A DNA stretch of 7,643 nucleotides from Eubacterium sp. (GTDB taxonomy: Bacteria > Bacillota > Clostridia > Oscillospirales > Acutalibacteraceae). Made by a program: the position numbers and the translations under genes. Below the pieces are notes generated by a model that was not told the origin of the DNA, did not search any database, and saw nothing but the letters and a program-made list of their open reading frames with translations. The stretch lies in assembly GCA_029052085.1 (NCBI GenBank), contig JAIDJS010000024.1, positions 1-7,643 of the forward strand, in the 5' to 3' direction. This document shows, in pieces, positions 1 through 6,455 of this stretch. The stretch's first letter is position 1; each line of letters begins with the position of its first letter.

Positions 1-870
1 ATGATAGGTTTTGTGTTCCTCTGCATTGCCATTGTTTTTGCCGGTTATGCGGCGATGGATGTTTATATGATCCGCCACAGAATGCCGGAGCTTGCGGATG
101 CTGTTTCCGATAATGGGGACGGCTTTAACAGAATTTCCATCAATATTGAAAGCTATTGTATTGAGCCGGTTTCTCTTGATAACGCAGTTATGCTGTCATC
201 TGTTATTTCGGAGGCACAGTCCTATTCCTTCAGCAGTGTTGCTTTTGATATAAAAAGAGCAGATGGCTCTGTTGCTTACAGAAGTGCGCTTGCAAACGTG
301 GATGCCTACGGTGCAGTTGCTTTTCCGTCTGCTAAGTTTAAGGACTCGGTAAGCGAGCTGGTTCTTTCGGACATTCTTCCTGTCGGAATTGTTTCCTGTT
401 ATCAGGATAATGTTGTTCCGGCTAAGGACAGTGAGCTGGCAGTTCTTGATGACAGCGGAAAGCTTTATACGGATGATAACGGCAATACCTATCTGAATCC
501 GAATTCTGATTTGGCGTATGGATACATTAAAGATATCATTGCAGAGGCAAATTCGCAGGGGGTCAGGGTCTTTGTACTGGACGAAACAAAGCTTCCGAGC
601 GATATAAGAGAAAAGTATGAAGACGGTTTTGATGTGATTTCCGCAAAGCTTTATGATGATATCGGAAGTGATATCAAGCTGCTGGAAGCTGTTCATATTT
701 CGCTGAGTGAAAAGGCGGCAGATGATAACAGCGACGAAATATCAGAAAAAATGAAAAACAATCTGAATGAAAATCAGGTGTATTACATTAAAACATCTGC
801 CGATAAATATTTAATTAAAGAAAAATTGGAGGGAAGCGGAATAGTTAACTTTATTCTTGCTGATAAATAA
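1..870 (+). CDS. Membrane-anchored DUF4015-like (putative glycosyl hydrolase) protein, degenerate
   Basis: The 289-residue protein starts with a hydrophobic segment (residues 2-19) followed by a basic patch (RHR, 25-27), suggesting an uncleaved N-terminal anchor. The following region resembles the DUF4015 putative glycosyl hydrolase domain in order: a strand and helix at 46-72, the segment SVAFDIKRADGSVAYRS (79-95, compare 'avViDvKdd.G.vtYdS'), then ILPVGIV (125-131), DSELAVLDDSGKLY (143-156), YLNPNSDLAYGYIKDIIAEA (164-183) and GVRVFVLDETKLPS (187-200). The last corresponds to the family's 'GFDEIQFDYvRFPS', but the first D-E pair is replaced by R-V and Y by E, so hydrolase activity is doubtful. 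The protein ends soon after, shorter than full family members. Residues 232-258 are charged and possibly helical. The ATG is the first base of the window, so no RBS can be checked and the true start may lie upstream. The domain match was made by eye; coding status is surer than function. Confidence 0.75.
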   Translation: MIGFVFLCIAIVFAGYAAMDVYMIRHRMPELADAVSDNGDGFNRISINIESYCIEPVSLDNAVMLSSVISEAQSYSFSSVAFDIKRADGSVAYRSALANVDAYGAVAFPSAKFKDSVSELVLSDILPVGIVSCYQDNVVPAKDSELAVLDDSGKLYTDDNGNTYLNPNSDLAYGYIKDIIAEANSQGVRVFVLDETKLPSDIREKYEDGFDVISAKLYDDIGSDIKLLEAVHISLSEKAADDNSDEISEKMKNNLNENQVYYIKTSADKYLIKEKLEGSGIVNFILADK

Positions 871-1733
871 TGATGAAAACAAAAAAAACATTTTCTTTAA
901 TATTTGCTTTGATAATGGCTCTTTGCTGCTTGGTCGTTTCTTTTTCAGTGTATGCTGAGGAAAATCAGCTTTTGCCGCTGTCCAATGTTCCGTATCTTGA
1001 AACCATTTCGTTTAAAAATGCCGAGATAGACGGGGGCTTTCAGAAAAATAAAACCATGTATACCATTACACTTGAGGACCCTGCGGTCAGCCCTACACTA
1101 AGCGGCTATCATGTTGCAGGCGATGCAAATGTTTTTGTTACATACGGCTATGACGGCTTAAATCATCAGAATGCAATTATTGTTACCCTTTCATTTGAAA
1201 ACGGAAGCGTTATTTATACCTTTAATTACAGCAATGTTGTTGATTTTACCCTGTCCTCCAATGCGAATTTGTCAGGGCTTGCAAGCGAATACGGCGAGGT
1301 TCAGCCTGCGATTAACGATACGGATACCGAGTATAAGCTTTATATTCCGAGTGATTTAACGCAGCTGGATGTTACGCCGATAACGCAGGATATCAATGCG
1401 CATTGCGATCCTTTAAGCATTGAGATAAACAGCAGTCAGGAGCCAACGCTCAGTATAACCGTTCTTGCTTCGGACGGTACAACAAAGAAATACACCTTCA
1501 AGGTTCGCCGTGTTGAAAAAACGATGGAAGAGGTAAAGGCGGAAAAGAATAATCCTGCGTTTGTTTCATTTGTGGATGGGGAGCTGTTTTATCAGAAACC
1601 GGTTTTTTCAATTATTTGTATTTCTGCTGCAGCCGGTTTGGTTATTATTCTGATTGCTGCTAAAATTGCAAAGCGAATTACGGTTAATGTTTATGACAGT
1701 GACGAAAAGCCGTTTTATAAAGTGAGTGATTGA
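870..1733 (+). CDS. Surface protein with two cadherin-like beta-sandwich repeats and C-terminal membrane anchor
   Basis: The 287-residue protein has a classical signal peptide: KTKK at 3-6, a hydrophobic core at 8-27, and likely cleavage after VYA at residue 29. Two repeats of the Firmicutes cadherin-like beta-sandwich type follow, about 40-121 and 130-215. The second ends in the typical LASDGTTKKYTFKVRR (199-214) and the first in a more diverged version (SFENGSVIYTFNYSN, 108-122). After a short charged linker, residues 245-266 form a membrane helix followed by a basic stop-transfer (KRI) and a tail of about 20 residues inside the cell. The product should therefore be a type I membrane protein displaying two binding or spacer domains outside. 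Its ATG overlaps the last base of the upstream stop codon (TAATG), and a second ATG follows immediately at 873, so translational coupling to the upstream gene is likely; no good RBS lies at the usual distance. Ligand and role are unknown. Confidence 0.85.
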   Translation: MMKTKKTFSLIFALIMALCCLVVSFSVYAEENQLLPLSNVPYLETISFKNAEIDGGFQKNKTMYTITLEDPAVSPTLSGYHVAGDANVFVTYGYDGLNHQNAIIVTLSFENGSVIYTFNYSNVVDFTLSSNANLSGLASEYGEVQPAINDTDTEYKLYIPSDLTQLDVTPITQDINAHCDPLSIEINSSQEPTLSITVLASDGTTKKYTFKVRRVEKTMEEVKAEKNNPAFVSFVDGELFYQKPVFSIICISAAAGLVIILIAAKIAKRITVNVYDSDEKPFYKVSD

Positions 1734-1735
1734 AT

Positions 1736-1852
1736 ACGGTGCGCCGGGGATGCAACACCCAACGAGTAATTTGCGGGGGGGACGGTTTACCCGTCCTGCT
1801 ATATAAATCCCTCTGAGTGCTTCGCACCTACCGCCCTTTAACAGGAGAGGCA
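1736..1852. repeat. GC-rich, hairpin-forming intergenic element, possible dispersed repeat
   Basis: The gap between the surface-protein gene and mgtE is much richer in G and C than other gaps here and has two structured parts. The first holds a run of seven G (1775-1781) leading into a perfect 6-bp stem, GGACGG (1780-1785) with CCGTCC (1791-1796), loop TTTAC. The second has a 4-bp stem, GTGC (1817-1820) with GCAC (1824-1827), loop TTC, enclosed by CCTCT (1810-1814) pairing with AGAGG (1846-1850). From memory, similar 'ATGCAACACCCAACGAGTAA' and 'CTTCGCACCTACC...GAGAGG' arrangements recur between genes in gut Clostridia, which suggests a non-coding dispersed repeat, but the window holds only one copy so repetition is not shown here. 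It could also act as a transcript-end hairpin for the upstream pair. Confidence 0.5.
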
Positions 1853-1892
1853 GATAGGTTTTAATATTTGTATTGGAAAAGGATGTGAGTTT

Positions 1893-3266
1893 GTGAGATT
1901 TGAAGAAATGATGGAACGTATAAACGAGCTTCATAGCCAAAGGAATATCAGCGAGCTGAAAAAATATCTTAACGATATCAATCCTGCCGATATTGCTCAG
2001 CTGCTGGAAAACGTTTTTGATGAGCGTGAACGCGTATTCCTTTTTCGTCTTTTAACAAAAGAAAATGCTGCGGATACTTTCGTTGAATTTGACGGAGATA
2101 CGCAGGAAAATTTAATCATTGCCTTTTCCGATACAGAGCTTAAGGAAGTGCTTGACGAAATCTATATTGATGATGCTGCCGATATTATTGAGGAAATGCC
2201 GGCAACAATCGTTAAACGAATTCTTAAGAATACAGACCCTGAAACAAGGGAAGCTATAAATACAATTCTTAAATATCCCGAGGATTCGGCAGGCTCAATT
2301 ATGACACCCGAATTCGTTGATCTTAAAAGGGATATGACCGTTGAGGATGCTTTTAAGAGGATCAGACGAACGGGTCTTGATAAGGAAACAATTTATACCT
2401 GTTATGTAATGGATGCGTCAAGGCATCTTATCGGTGTTACAACAGTTAAAGAGCTGCTTTTAAGTGATTCGGATGATGTTATCGAAGATTTGATGGAAAC
2501 AAATGTGATTTCCATAAATACGCTTGATGACCAGGAAACTGCTACACAAACGCTTTCAAAATATGATTTCCTTGCTCTTCCTGTTGTTGATATGGAAAAC
2601 AGACTTGTCGGTATTATTACGGTTGACGATGCAATTGATGTTATTCAGGAGGAAAACACCGAGGATATCCAGAAGATGGCGGCTATTACACCAACGGATA
2701 CGCCTTATCTGAAAACAAGCGTTATAGATTTATGGAAAAAAAGAATACCGTGGCTTATGATGCTTATGATTTCAGCTACGCTTACAAGCCAGATTTTAAC
2801 AACATTTGAAACAAGATTGATGACAGTGGCTGTTTTAACGGCGTTTATTCCTATGCTTATGGGTACGAGCGGAAACTCCGGAGGTCAGTCCAGCGCAATG
2901 ATTATCCGTGCGCTTTCTCTTGATGAGGTCGGATTTAAGGATGTATTCAAGGTAATATGGAAGGAATTCCGTGTAGGCGTAATAAGCGGACTGTCGCTGG
3001 CAGTTGTATGCTTTGCTAAGTTGATACTGTTTGACCGCATTATTCTTGGAAATGATGATATAACCTTTATGGTTTCCCTGGTTATCTGCTTTACGATATT
3101 GGTTGAAACGATATGTGCTAAAATAATAGGCAGTGCCTTGCCTATCATTGCTAAGAAAATGGGGCTTGATCCGGCAGTGCTTGCAAATCCGTTTATCACA
3201 ACGCTTTCCGATGTGGTTTCACTGCTTGTTTATATCGGCTTTGCCGTTTTAATTCTTCATTTGTAA
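1893..3266 (+). CDS. mgtE: Magnesium transporter MgtE (CBS-domain Mg2+ channel)
   Basis: The 457-residue product has the full MgtE layout and normal length. An N-terminal helical regulatory domain (about 1-128, with DIAQLLENVFDERERVFLFR) is followed by two CBS domains (about 135-195 and 200-256, including SAGSIMTPEFVDL and LVGIITVDDAIDVIQEE). A C-terminal membrane domain has about five helices (roughly 286-305, 310-332, 360-382, 390-415, 433-455). Conserved membrane motifs are visible: PMLMGTSGNSGGQSS (320-334) and DPAVLANPFITTLSDVVSLL (426-445), where Asp440 is the expected pore Mg2+ ligand. Members of this family import Mg2+ through the plasma membrane and close when the cytosolic domains bind Mg2+. 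The GTG at 1893 is chosen because an in-frame GTG begins the conserved N-terminus and GGAAAAGG (1875-1882) lies 10 bases upstream; the nearby ATG at 1883 and TTG at 1891 each run into an immediate stop. No M-box riboswitch is apparent in the leader. No close partner gene is present. Confidence 0.96.
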   Translation: MRFEEMMERINELHSQRNISELKKYLNDINPADIAQLLENVFDERERVFLFRLLTKENAADTFVEFDGDTQENLIIAFSDTELKEVLDEIYIDDAADIIEEMPATIVKRILKNTDPETREAINTILKYPEDSAGSIMTPEFVDLKRDMTVEDAFKRIRRTGLDKETIYTCYVMDASRHLIGVTTVKELLLSDSDDVIEDLMETNVISINTLDDQETATQTLSKYDFLALPVVDMENRLVGIITVDDAIDVIQEENTEDIQKMAAITPTDTPYLKTSVIDLWKKRIPWLMMLMISATLTSQILTTFETRLMTVAVLTAFIPMLMGTSGNSGGQSSAMIIRALSLDEVGFKDVFKVIWKEFRVGVISGLSLAVVCFAKLILFDRIILGNDDITFMVSLVICFTILVETICAKIIGSALPIIAKKMGLDPAVLANPFITTLSDVVSLLVYIGFAVLILHL

Positions 3267-3319
3267 AGCGAATCGGTGCTGTTTTTTATTCGTCAGAATT
3301 CAGCAGAAATTTTTAGTAT

Positions 3320-3348
3320 TTGACAAGAATTTATTATCTTGCTATACT
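3320..3348 (+). promoter_or_regulatory. SigA-type promoter for the zapA–U32–maf cluster
   Basis: A perfect -35 hexamer TTGACA (3320-3325) is separated by exactly 17 bases from TATACT (3343-3348), a five-of-six match to TATAAT. An extended -10 TG sits at 3340-3341. A second TATACT occurs at 3349-3354. Transcription would begin near 3355, giving a leader of about 37 bases before the zapA ATG. This is the strongest housekeeping promoter seen by eye in the window. Confidence 0.85.
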
Positions 3349-3379
3349 TATACTATATAAAAAAACGAAATTTGTTGTT

Positions 3380-3384
3380 GGAGG
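3380..3384 (+). promoter_or_regulatory. Ribosome binding site that fixes the zapA start
   Basis: GGAGG lies 7 bases before ATG 3392. It settles the start: a longer in-frame reading beginning at TTG 3320 would start inside the -35 box and carry an unrelated hydrophobic lead. Confidence 0.9.
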
Positions 3385-3391
3385 CATAATT

Positions 3392-3742
3392 ATGACTCAG
3401 AAAAATAAAGTGCAGCTTAAAATTTGCGGTGTGAATTATACCATTGTCAGCGAGGATGAGCCGGAATATGTTGAAAGCCTCGGTGAGCTTCTTGATGCTG
3501 AAATGAAGGCAGTTACAAGTGCAAACCCAAGCCTTTCTTTAATTCAGTGTGCCGTTCTGGTTGCTCTTGATCAGGCAGACAGCTGTAAAAAAGCCACTGC
3601 TGCCGCTGATAATCTTCGTGCGCAGATTAAGGATTATATTGAGGATGCCGCAAGATCCAAGATTGAGGTTGATGTTGAAAGACGAGAGATAGATCGCCTA
3701 AACAGAGAACTTGAAAATCTCAGAAAAAAGCTGAACGCATAA
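3392..3742 (+). CDS. zapA: Cell division protein ZapA
   Basis: The 116-residue product matches ZapA in size and layout. An N-terminal globular domain begins with VQLKICGVNYTIVSEDEPEYVESLGELLDAEM (the usual V.I.G..Y.I...E..EY...... D..M pattern), followed by the helix SLIQCAVLVALDQADSCKK and a long C-terminal coiled coil, charged from about residue 80 to the end (VERREIDRLNRELENLRKK). ZapA binds and bundles FtsZ filaments at the Z-ring in the cytoplasm. It is the first gene after the promoter at 3320-3348, and the U32 gene begins one base after its stop. Co-location of zapA with a U32 gene is a recurrent arrangement in Clostridia (family knowledge). The start at 3392 is supported by GGAGG at 3380-3384. 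Confidence 0.9.
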   Translation: MTQKNKVQLKICGVNYTIVSEDEPEYVESLGELLDAEMKAVTSANPSLSLIQCAVLVALDQADSCKKATAAADNLRAQIKDYIEDAARSKIEVDVERREIDRLNRELENLRKKLNA

Positions 3743-3743
3743 T

Positions 3744-5747
3744 ATGGAATTTGAAATATTAGCTCCTGCCGGTTCGCAGGAGTCTCTCGTTGCCGGTGTA
3801 AGATGTGGTGCTGATGCAGTTTACCTTGGTGGTAAGGTGCTTAATGCTCGTCGTAATGCCGGCAATTTTAATGATGAGGAGCTTGAACAAGCGGTTGATT
3901 ACTGCCATCAGAGAGGTGTTAAGGTTTATCTTACCATGAATACGCTGTGTAAGGACAGTGAGATGGTAGAAGCGTATAAGCTTGTTGAAAAGGCACTTTC
4001 CTATGGTGTGGATGCGTTTATTGTTCAGGATATTGGCATTATCAGAATGATAAAAGCCTGCTTTCCGTCTGCAAAGCTTCATGGCTCAACGCAGATGAGT
4101 ATTGTTACCCCTGAGGGTGTTCATGCGCTTAAGGAAATGGGGATTTCAAGAGCCGTGCTTCCAAGGGAGCTAACGGCAGAGGAAATTGCCGAAATCAGAG
4201 AGAAAACAGATTTAGAGCTTGAAATGTTTATTCACGGTGCGCTTTGTATGAGCGTTTCCGGTCAGTGCTATTTATCTTCAATGATTGGTCAGAGAAGCGG
4301 CAACAGAGGTCTGTGTGCCCAGCCCTGCCGTTTGTCCTTTTCGGCAGATAACAGCAAAAGCTTTGATCTCAGCCTCAAGGATTTAAGCCTGATCAGACAG
4401 CTTTCAAAAATAAAGAAGCTGGGTGTCATAAGTCTTAAAATTGAGGGAAGAATGAAGCGCCCCGAATATATTGCTGCAGCGGTTACGGCTGTTAAAAAAG
4501 CAATACATAATGAATATTCGATTAAAGATGAAATCCTGCTTAAAAGTGTTTTCAGCCGAAGCGGCTTTACGCAGGGATATTTCAATAATGATATGAGCAG
4601 GGATATGTTTGGCACACGGCAGAAGGAAGATGTTGTTGCGGCAAGCAATGTTTTAAAAGAGCTTTCCCATCTTTATGATAACGAAAATCCGCTTGTTCCG
4701 ATGGATTTAAGGCTTGAATGTTTAAAAGATAAGCCGGTTACATTAACGGCTTCTGCTCTTGGAAAACAGGCAGAGGTTATCGGAGATATTCCGGAAACCG
4801 CCATAAATAAGCCGATGAGCAGAGAAAGTCTGGCAGAACGGCTTTCAAAGCTTGGCGGAACGCAGTTTTATGCCGAACATGTTGAAGTACTTCTTGATGA
4901 TGGTCTGATTGTTCCTGCGTCAAAGATAAATGCGTTAAGAAGAGAAGCTGTTCAGAAGCTTTGCCAAACAGAAAAAAAACGTATTCAGACACTGCCGATG
5001 GAGAAGATTAAGCCGAGGGCAACGGCAGGCAGACCTTATTTTACGGCAAGATTTTCCGATGCAGAGCAGATACCGAATCAGCATCCGTTTGAAAGAATTT
5101 TTATTCCGATATGGTCATCCGTTGAAGATTTTATTGATAACAGAGCTGGTGTTGAACTGCCGAGAGGGATTTTTGGTAAGGAGGAGCAGCTTGAAAAAAG
5201 GCTTCTTCAGCTCAAAAAGGCAGGGGTTAAAAATGCACTTTGCGGAAATCTCGGCTCATATAAATTGGCTGAAAGGCTTGGTTTTAATGTATTCGGGGAT
5301 TTCGGGCTGAATATTTTTAACAGCGGTGCGGCAGATCAGATTCATTCGCCGATTCTTTCCTTTGAATTAACGATTGATGAGGCTAATACAATAAATGCAA
5401 AGGATACCGGTATTGTTGCTTACGGCAGATTGCCGCTTATGCTGACCCGAAACTGCCCTGTTAAAAATAAAATCGGCTGTGAAAAATGCTGGAAAAACGG
5501 TTCTTTAACAGACAGAAAAGGGATGGTTTTCCCTGTAGTTTGTTCGCCGTATCCCTGTGTTGAAATATTAAACAGCGTGCCTGTTTATATGGCAGACAGA
5601 ATGAGAGAAATTAAAACCGATTTTATCCATTTTTACTTTACTGATGAAAGTAAAACGGATGTTGAGAAAATCATTTCCCTTTATAAAAACGGAAACAGGG
5701 CTGACTTTGATTATACAAGGGGACTTTATTACAGAGGAGTGTTGTAA
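3744..5747 (+). CDS. U32-family protein, RlhA-type (probable 23S rRNA hydroxylation; annotated as peptidase U32)
   Basis: The 667-residue product has the long U32 layout. The N-terminal domain (about 1-310) begins with ILAPAGSQESLVAGVRCGADAVYLGG and carries the U32 signature HGALCMSVSGQCYLSS (164-179), followed by NRGLCAQPCR (187-196) and KIEGRMKRPEY (232-242). A middle DUF3656-like domain lies at about 318-410, with a C-terminal half (about 430-667) holding GRLPLMLTRNCP (561-572). Length and domain order match E. coli RlhA (YdcP), required for hydroxylation of 23S rRNA C2501; the old protease label rests on distant collagenase relatives. Cys168, 175, 191 and 195 could hold an iron-sulfur cluster, by analogy with UbiU/UbiV of the same family. 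A second group (Cys571, 579, 582, 600, 605) sits near the C-terminus. The ATG begins one base after the zapA stop and has only a weak purine-rich upstream stretch, so translational coupling is likely. The exact RNA target is inferred. Confidence 0.9.
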   Translation: MEFEILAPAGSQESLVAGVRCGADAVYLGGKVLNARRNAGNFNDEELEQAVDYCHQRGVKVYLTMNTLCKDSEMVEAYKLVEKALSYGVDAFIVQDIGIIRMIKACFPSAKLHGSTQMSIVTPEGVHALKEMGISRAVLPRELTAEEIAEIREKTDLELEMFIHGALCMSVSGQCYLSSMIGQRSGNRGLCAQPCRLSFSADNSKSFDLSLKDLSLIRQLSKIKKLGVISLKIEGRMKRPEYIAAAVTAVKKAIHNEYSIKDEILLKSVFSRSGFTQGYFNNDMSRDMFGTRQKEDVVAASNVLKELSHLYDNENPLVPMDLRLECLKDKPVTLTASALGKQAEVIGDIPETAINKPMSRESLAERLSKLGGTQFYAEHVEVLLDDGLIVPASKINALRREAVQKLCQTEKKRIQTLPMEKIKPRATAGRPYFTARFSDAEQIPNQHPFERIFIPIWSSVEDFIDNRAGVELPRGIFGKEEQLEKRLLQLKKAGVKNALCGNLGSYKLAERLGFNVFGDFGLNIFNSGAADQIHSPILSFELTIDEANTINAKDTGIVAYGRLPLMLTRNCPVKNKIGCEKCWKNGSLTDRKGMVFPVVCSPYPCVEILNSVPVYMADRMREIKTDFIHFYFTDESKTDVEKIISLYKNGNRADFDYTRGLYYRGVL

Positions 5748-6314
5748 ATGCTTATTTTAGCTTCCAAATCACCACGAAGAAAAGAGCTTTTGAGCTTGAT
5801 AACAAAAGATTTTATGGCAGTATCAAGGGATGTTGATGAAACCATTCCTGAAGATATGAGTCCCGAAAATGCGGTTCTTTATCTTTCAAGAATCAAGGCA
5901 GAGCCTTTTATGAACGATAATGATGTCATTATCGGAGCAGATACGATGGTTGTACTGAACGGAAAGATTCTCGGGAAGCCTGCCGATGAAGAGGATGCCT
6001 TTTCCATGCTTAAGGAGCTTAGCGGAAAGGAGCATTCCGTTTATACAGGAGTTACCCTTATCAGTCCGCAGGGAAAAAAGTCCTTTTTTAAGGAAACAAA
6101 GGTTAAATTCTATGAGCTTTCGGATGGAGAGATAAGCACTTATATTAAAACAGGAGAATGCCTTGATAAGGCAGGTGCTTACGGAATTCAGGGCTATGGT
6201 TCGCTCTTTGTTGAAAGAATTGAGGGCGATTACTTTAATGTGGTCGGTCTGCCCGTTTCTGCATTATACAGAGAGCTTCAAAATCCTTTTTTTAGTGATT
6301 TTAACAAAATTTAA
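5748..6314 (+). CDS. maf: Maf family nucleoside triphosphate pyrophosphatase
   Basis: The 188-residue product is a normal-length Maf protein. It shows the nucleotide-binding N-terminus LASKSPRRKELL (4-15), Glu31 in the VDET motif, IIGADTMVV (61-69) with the conserved Asp65, GKILGKP (72-78), VYTGVTL (98-104) and DKAGAYGIQG (140-149). Maf enzymes hydrolyse nucleoside triphosphates to monophosphate and pyrophosphate, removing modified or non-canonical nucleotides; members with this DKAGAYGIQG pattern are usually the dTTP/UTP-type, but substrate cannot be fixed from sequence. The ATG directly follows the U32 stop codon (TAAATG), with AGAGGAG at 5733-5739 as an RBS inside the end of the upstream gene. 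This places it as the third gene of the zapA cluster. Maf has been linked to septation in Bacillus, which fits a division gene nearby. Confidence 0.95.
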   Translation: MLILASKSPRRKELLSLITKDFMAVSRDVDETIPEDMSPENAVLYLSRIKAEPFMNDNDVIIGADTMVVLNGKILGKPADEEDAFSMLKELSGKEHSVYTGVTLISPQGKKSFFKETKVKFYELSDGEISTYIKTGECLDKAGAYGIQGYGSLFVERIEGDYFNVVGLPVSALYRELQNPFFSDFNKI

Positions 6315-6359
6315 TAGTAATTTGTTGTACACTTCGCCAAATTTTGTTACATTTACAAC

Positions 6360-6388
6360 TTGCATTTTTCTGAAAAAAATGATAAAAT
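6360..6388 (+). promoter_or_regulatory. Candidate promoter upstream of the PHP phosphoesterase gene
   Basis: TTGCAT (6360-6365) is followed after 17 bases by TAAAAT (6383-6388). The -10 matches consensus at five of six positions, but the -35 only at TTG. The region is very AT-rich, so a chance match is possible; another TAAAAT occurs at 6397-6402. If used, transcription would start near 6395, just upstream of the hairpin at 6412-6432. Confidence 0.4.
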
Positions 6389-6411
6389 AAAAATGTTAAA
6401 ATGTCTATGTT

Positions 6412-6432
6412 AAGGGTATTCTACCCTTTTTT
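6412..6432 (+). terminator. Terminator-like hairpin in the leader of the PHP gene
   Basis: AAGGGTA (6412-6418) pairs perfectly with TACCCTT (6422-6428) across the loop TTC, and a T run (6427-6432) overlaps and follows the stem. The stem is short with only three G-C pairs, so it is a modest intrinsic terminator. It may end the zapA–U32–maf transcript, but it lies only 24 bases before the PHP start codon and downstream of that gene's candidate promoter, so it could also act as an attenuator or a protective 5' hairpin. Confidence 0.5.
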
Positions 6433-6455
6433 ATCAATTTGGAAGGAGGCAGGTT

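Noticed and set aside
1734..1892. M-box magnesium riboswitch ahead of mgtE
   Set aside because: The leader contains short hairpins and a repeat-like element, but none of the conserved M-box core segments I know could be recognised.
3267..3319. Intrinsic terminator after mgtE
   Set aside because: Only weak pairing (CGAAT with ATTCG across a 14-base loop) and no T run after a stable stem, so mgtE read-through into zapA cannot be excluded.
3320..3391. Extended N-terminus for ZapA starting at TTG 3320
   Set aside because: The TTG is part of the TTGACA -35 box, the added 24 residues are not ZapA-like, and a GGAGG site points to ATG 3392.
3744..5747. Secreted collagenase or peptidase role for the U32 protein
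   Set aside because: There is no signal peptide, and the long architecture with DUF3656 matches RlhA-type RNA-modification proteins.
6343..6354. Second ECF-type -35 element, sharing the 12-mer TTTGTTACATTT with 7462-7473
   Set aside because: No CGTC or CGAC -10 follows at a suitable distance, and a 12-base match in such AT-rich gaps may be coincidence.
6324..6359. GTTGTA/TACAAC inverted repeat downstream of maf
   Set aside because: A 6-bp, AT-rich stem with a 24-base loop is too weak to call a terminator or operator.
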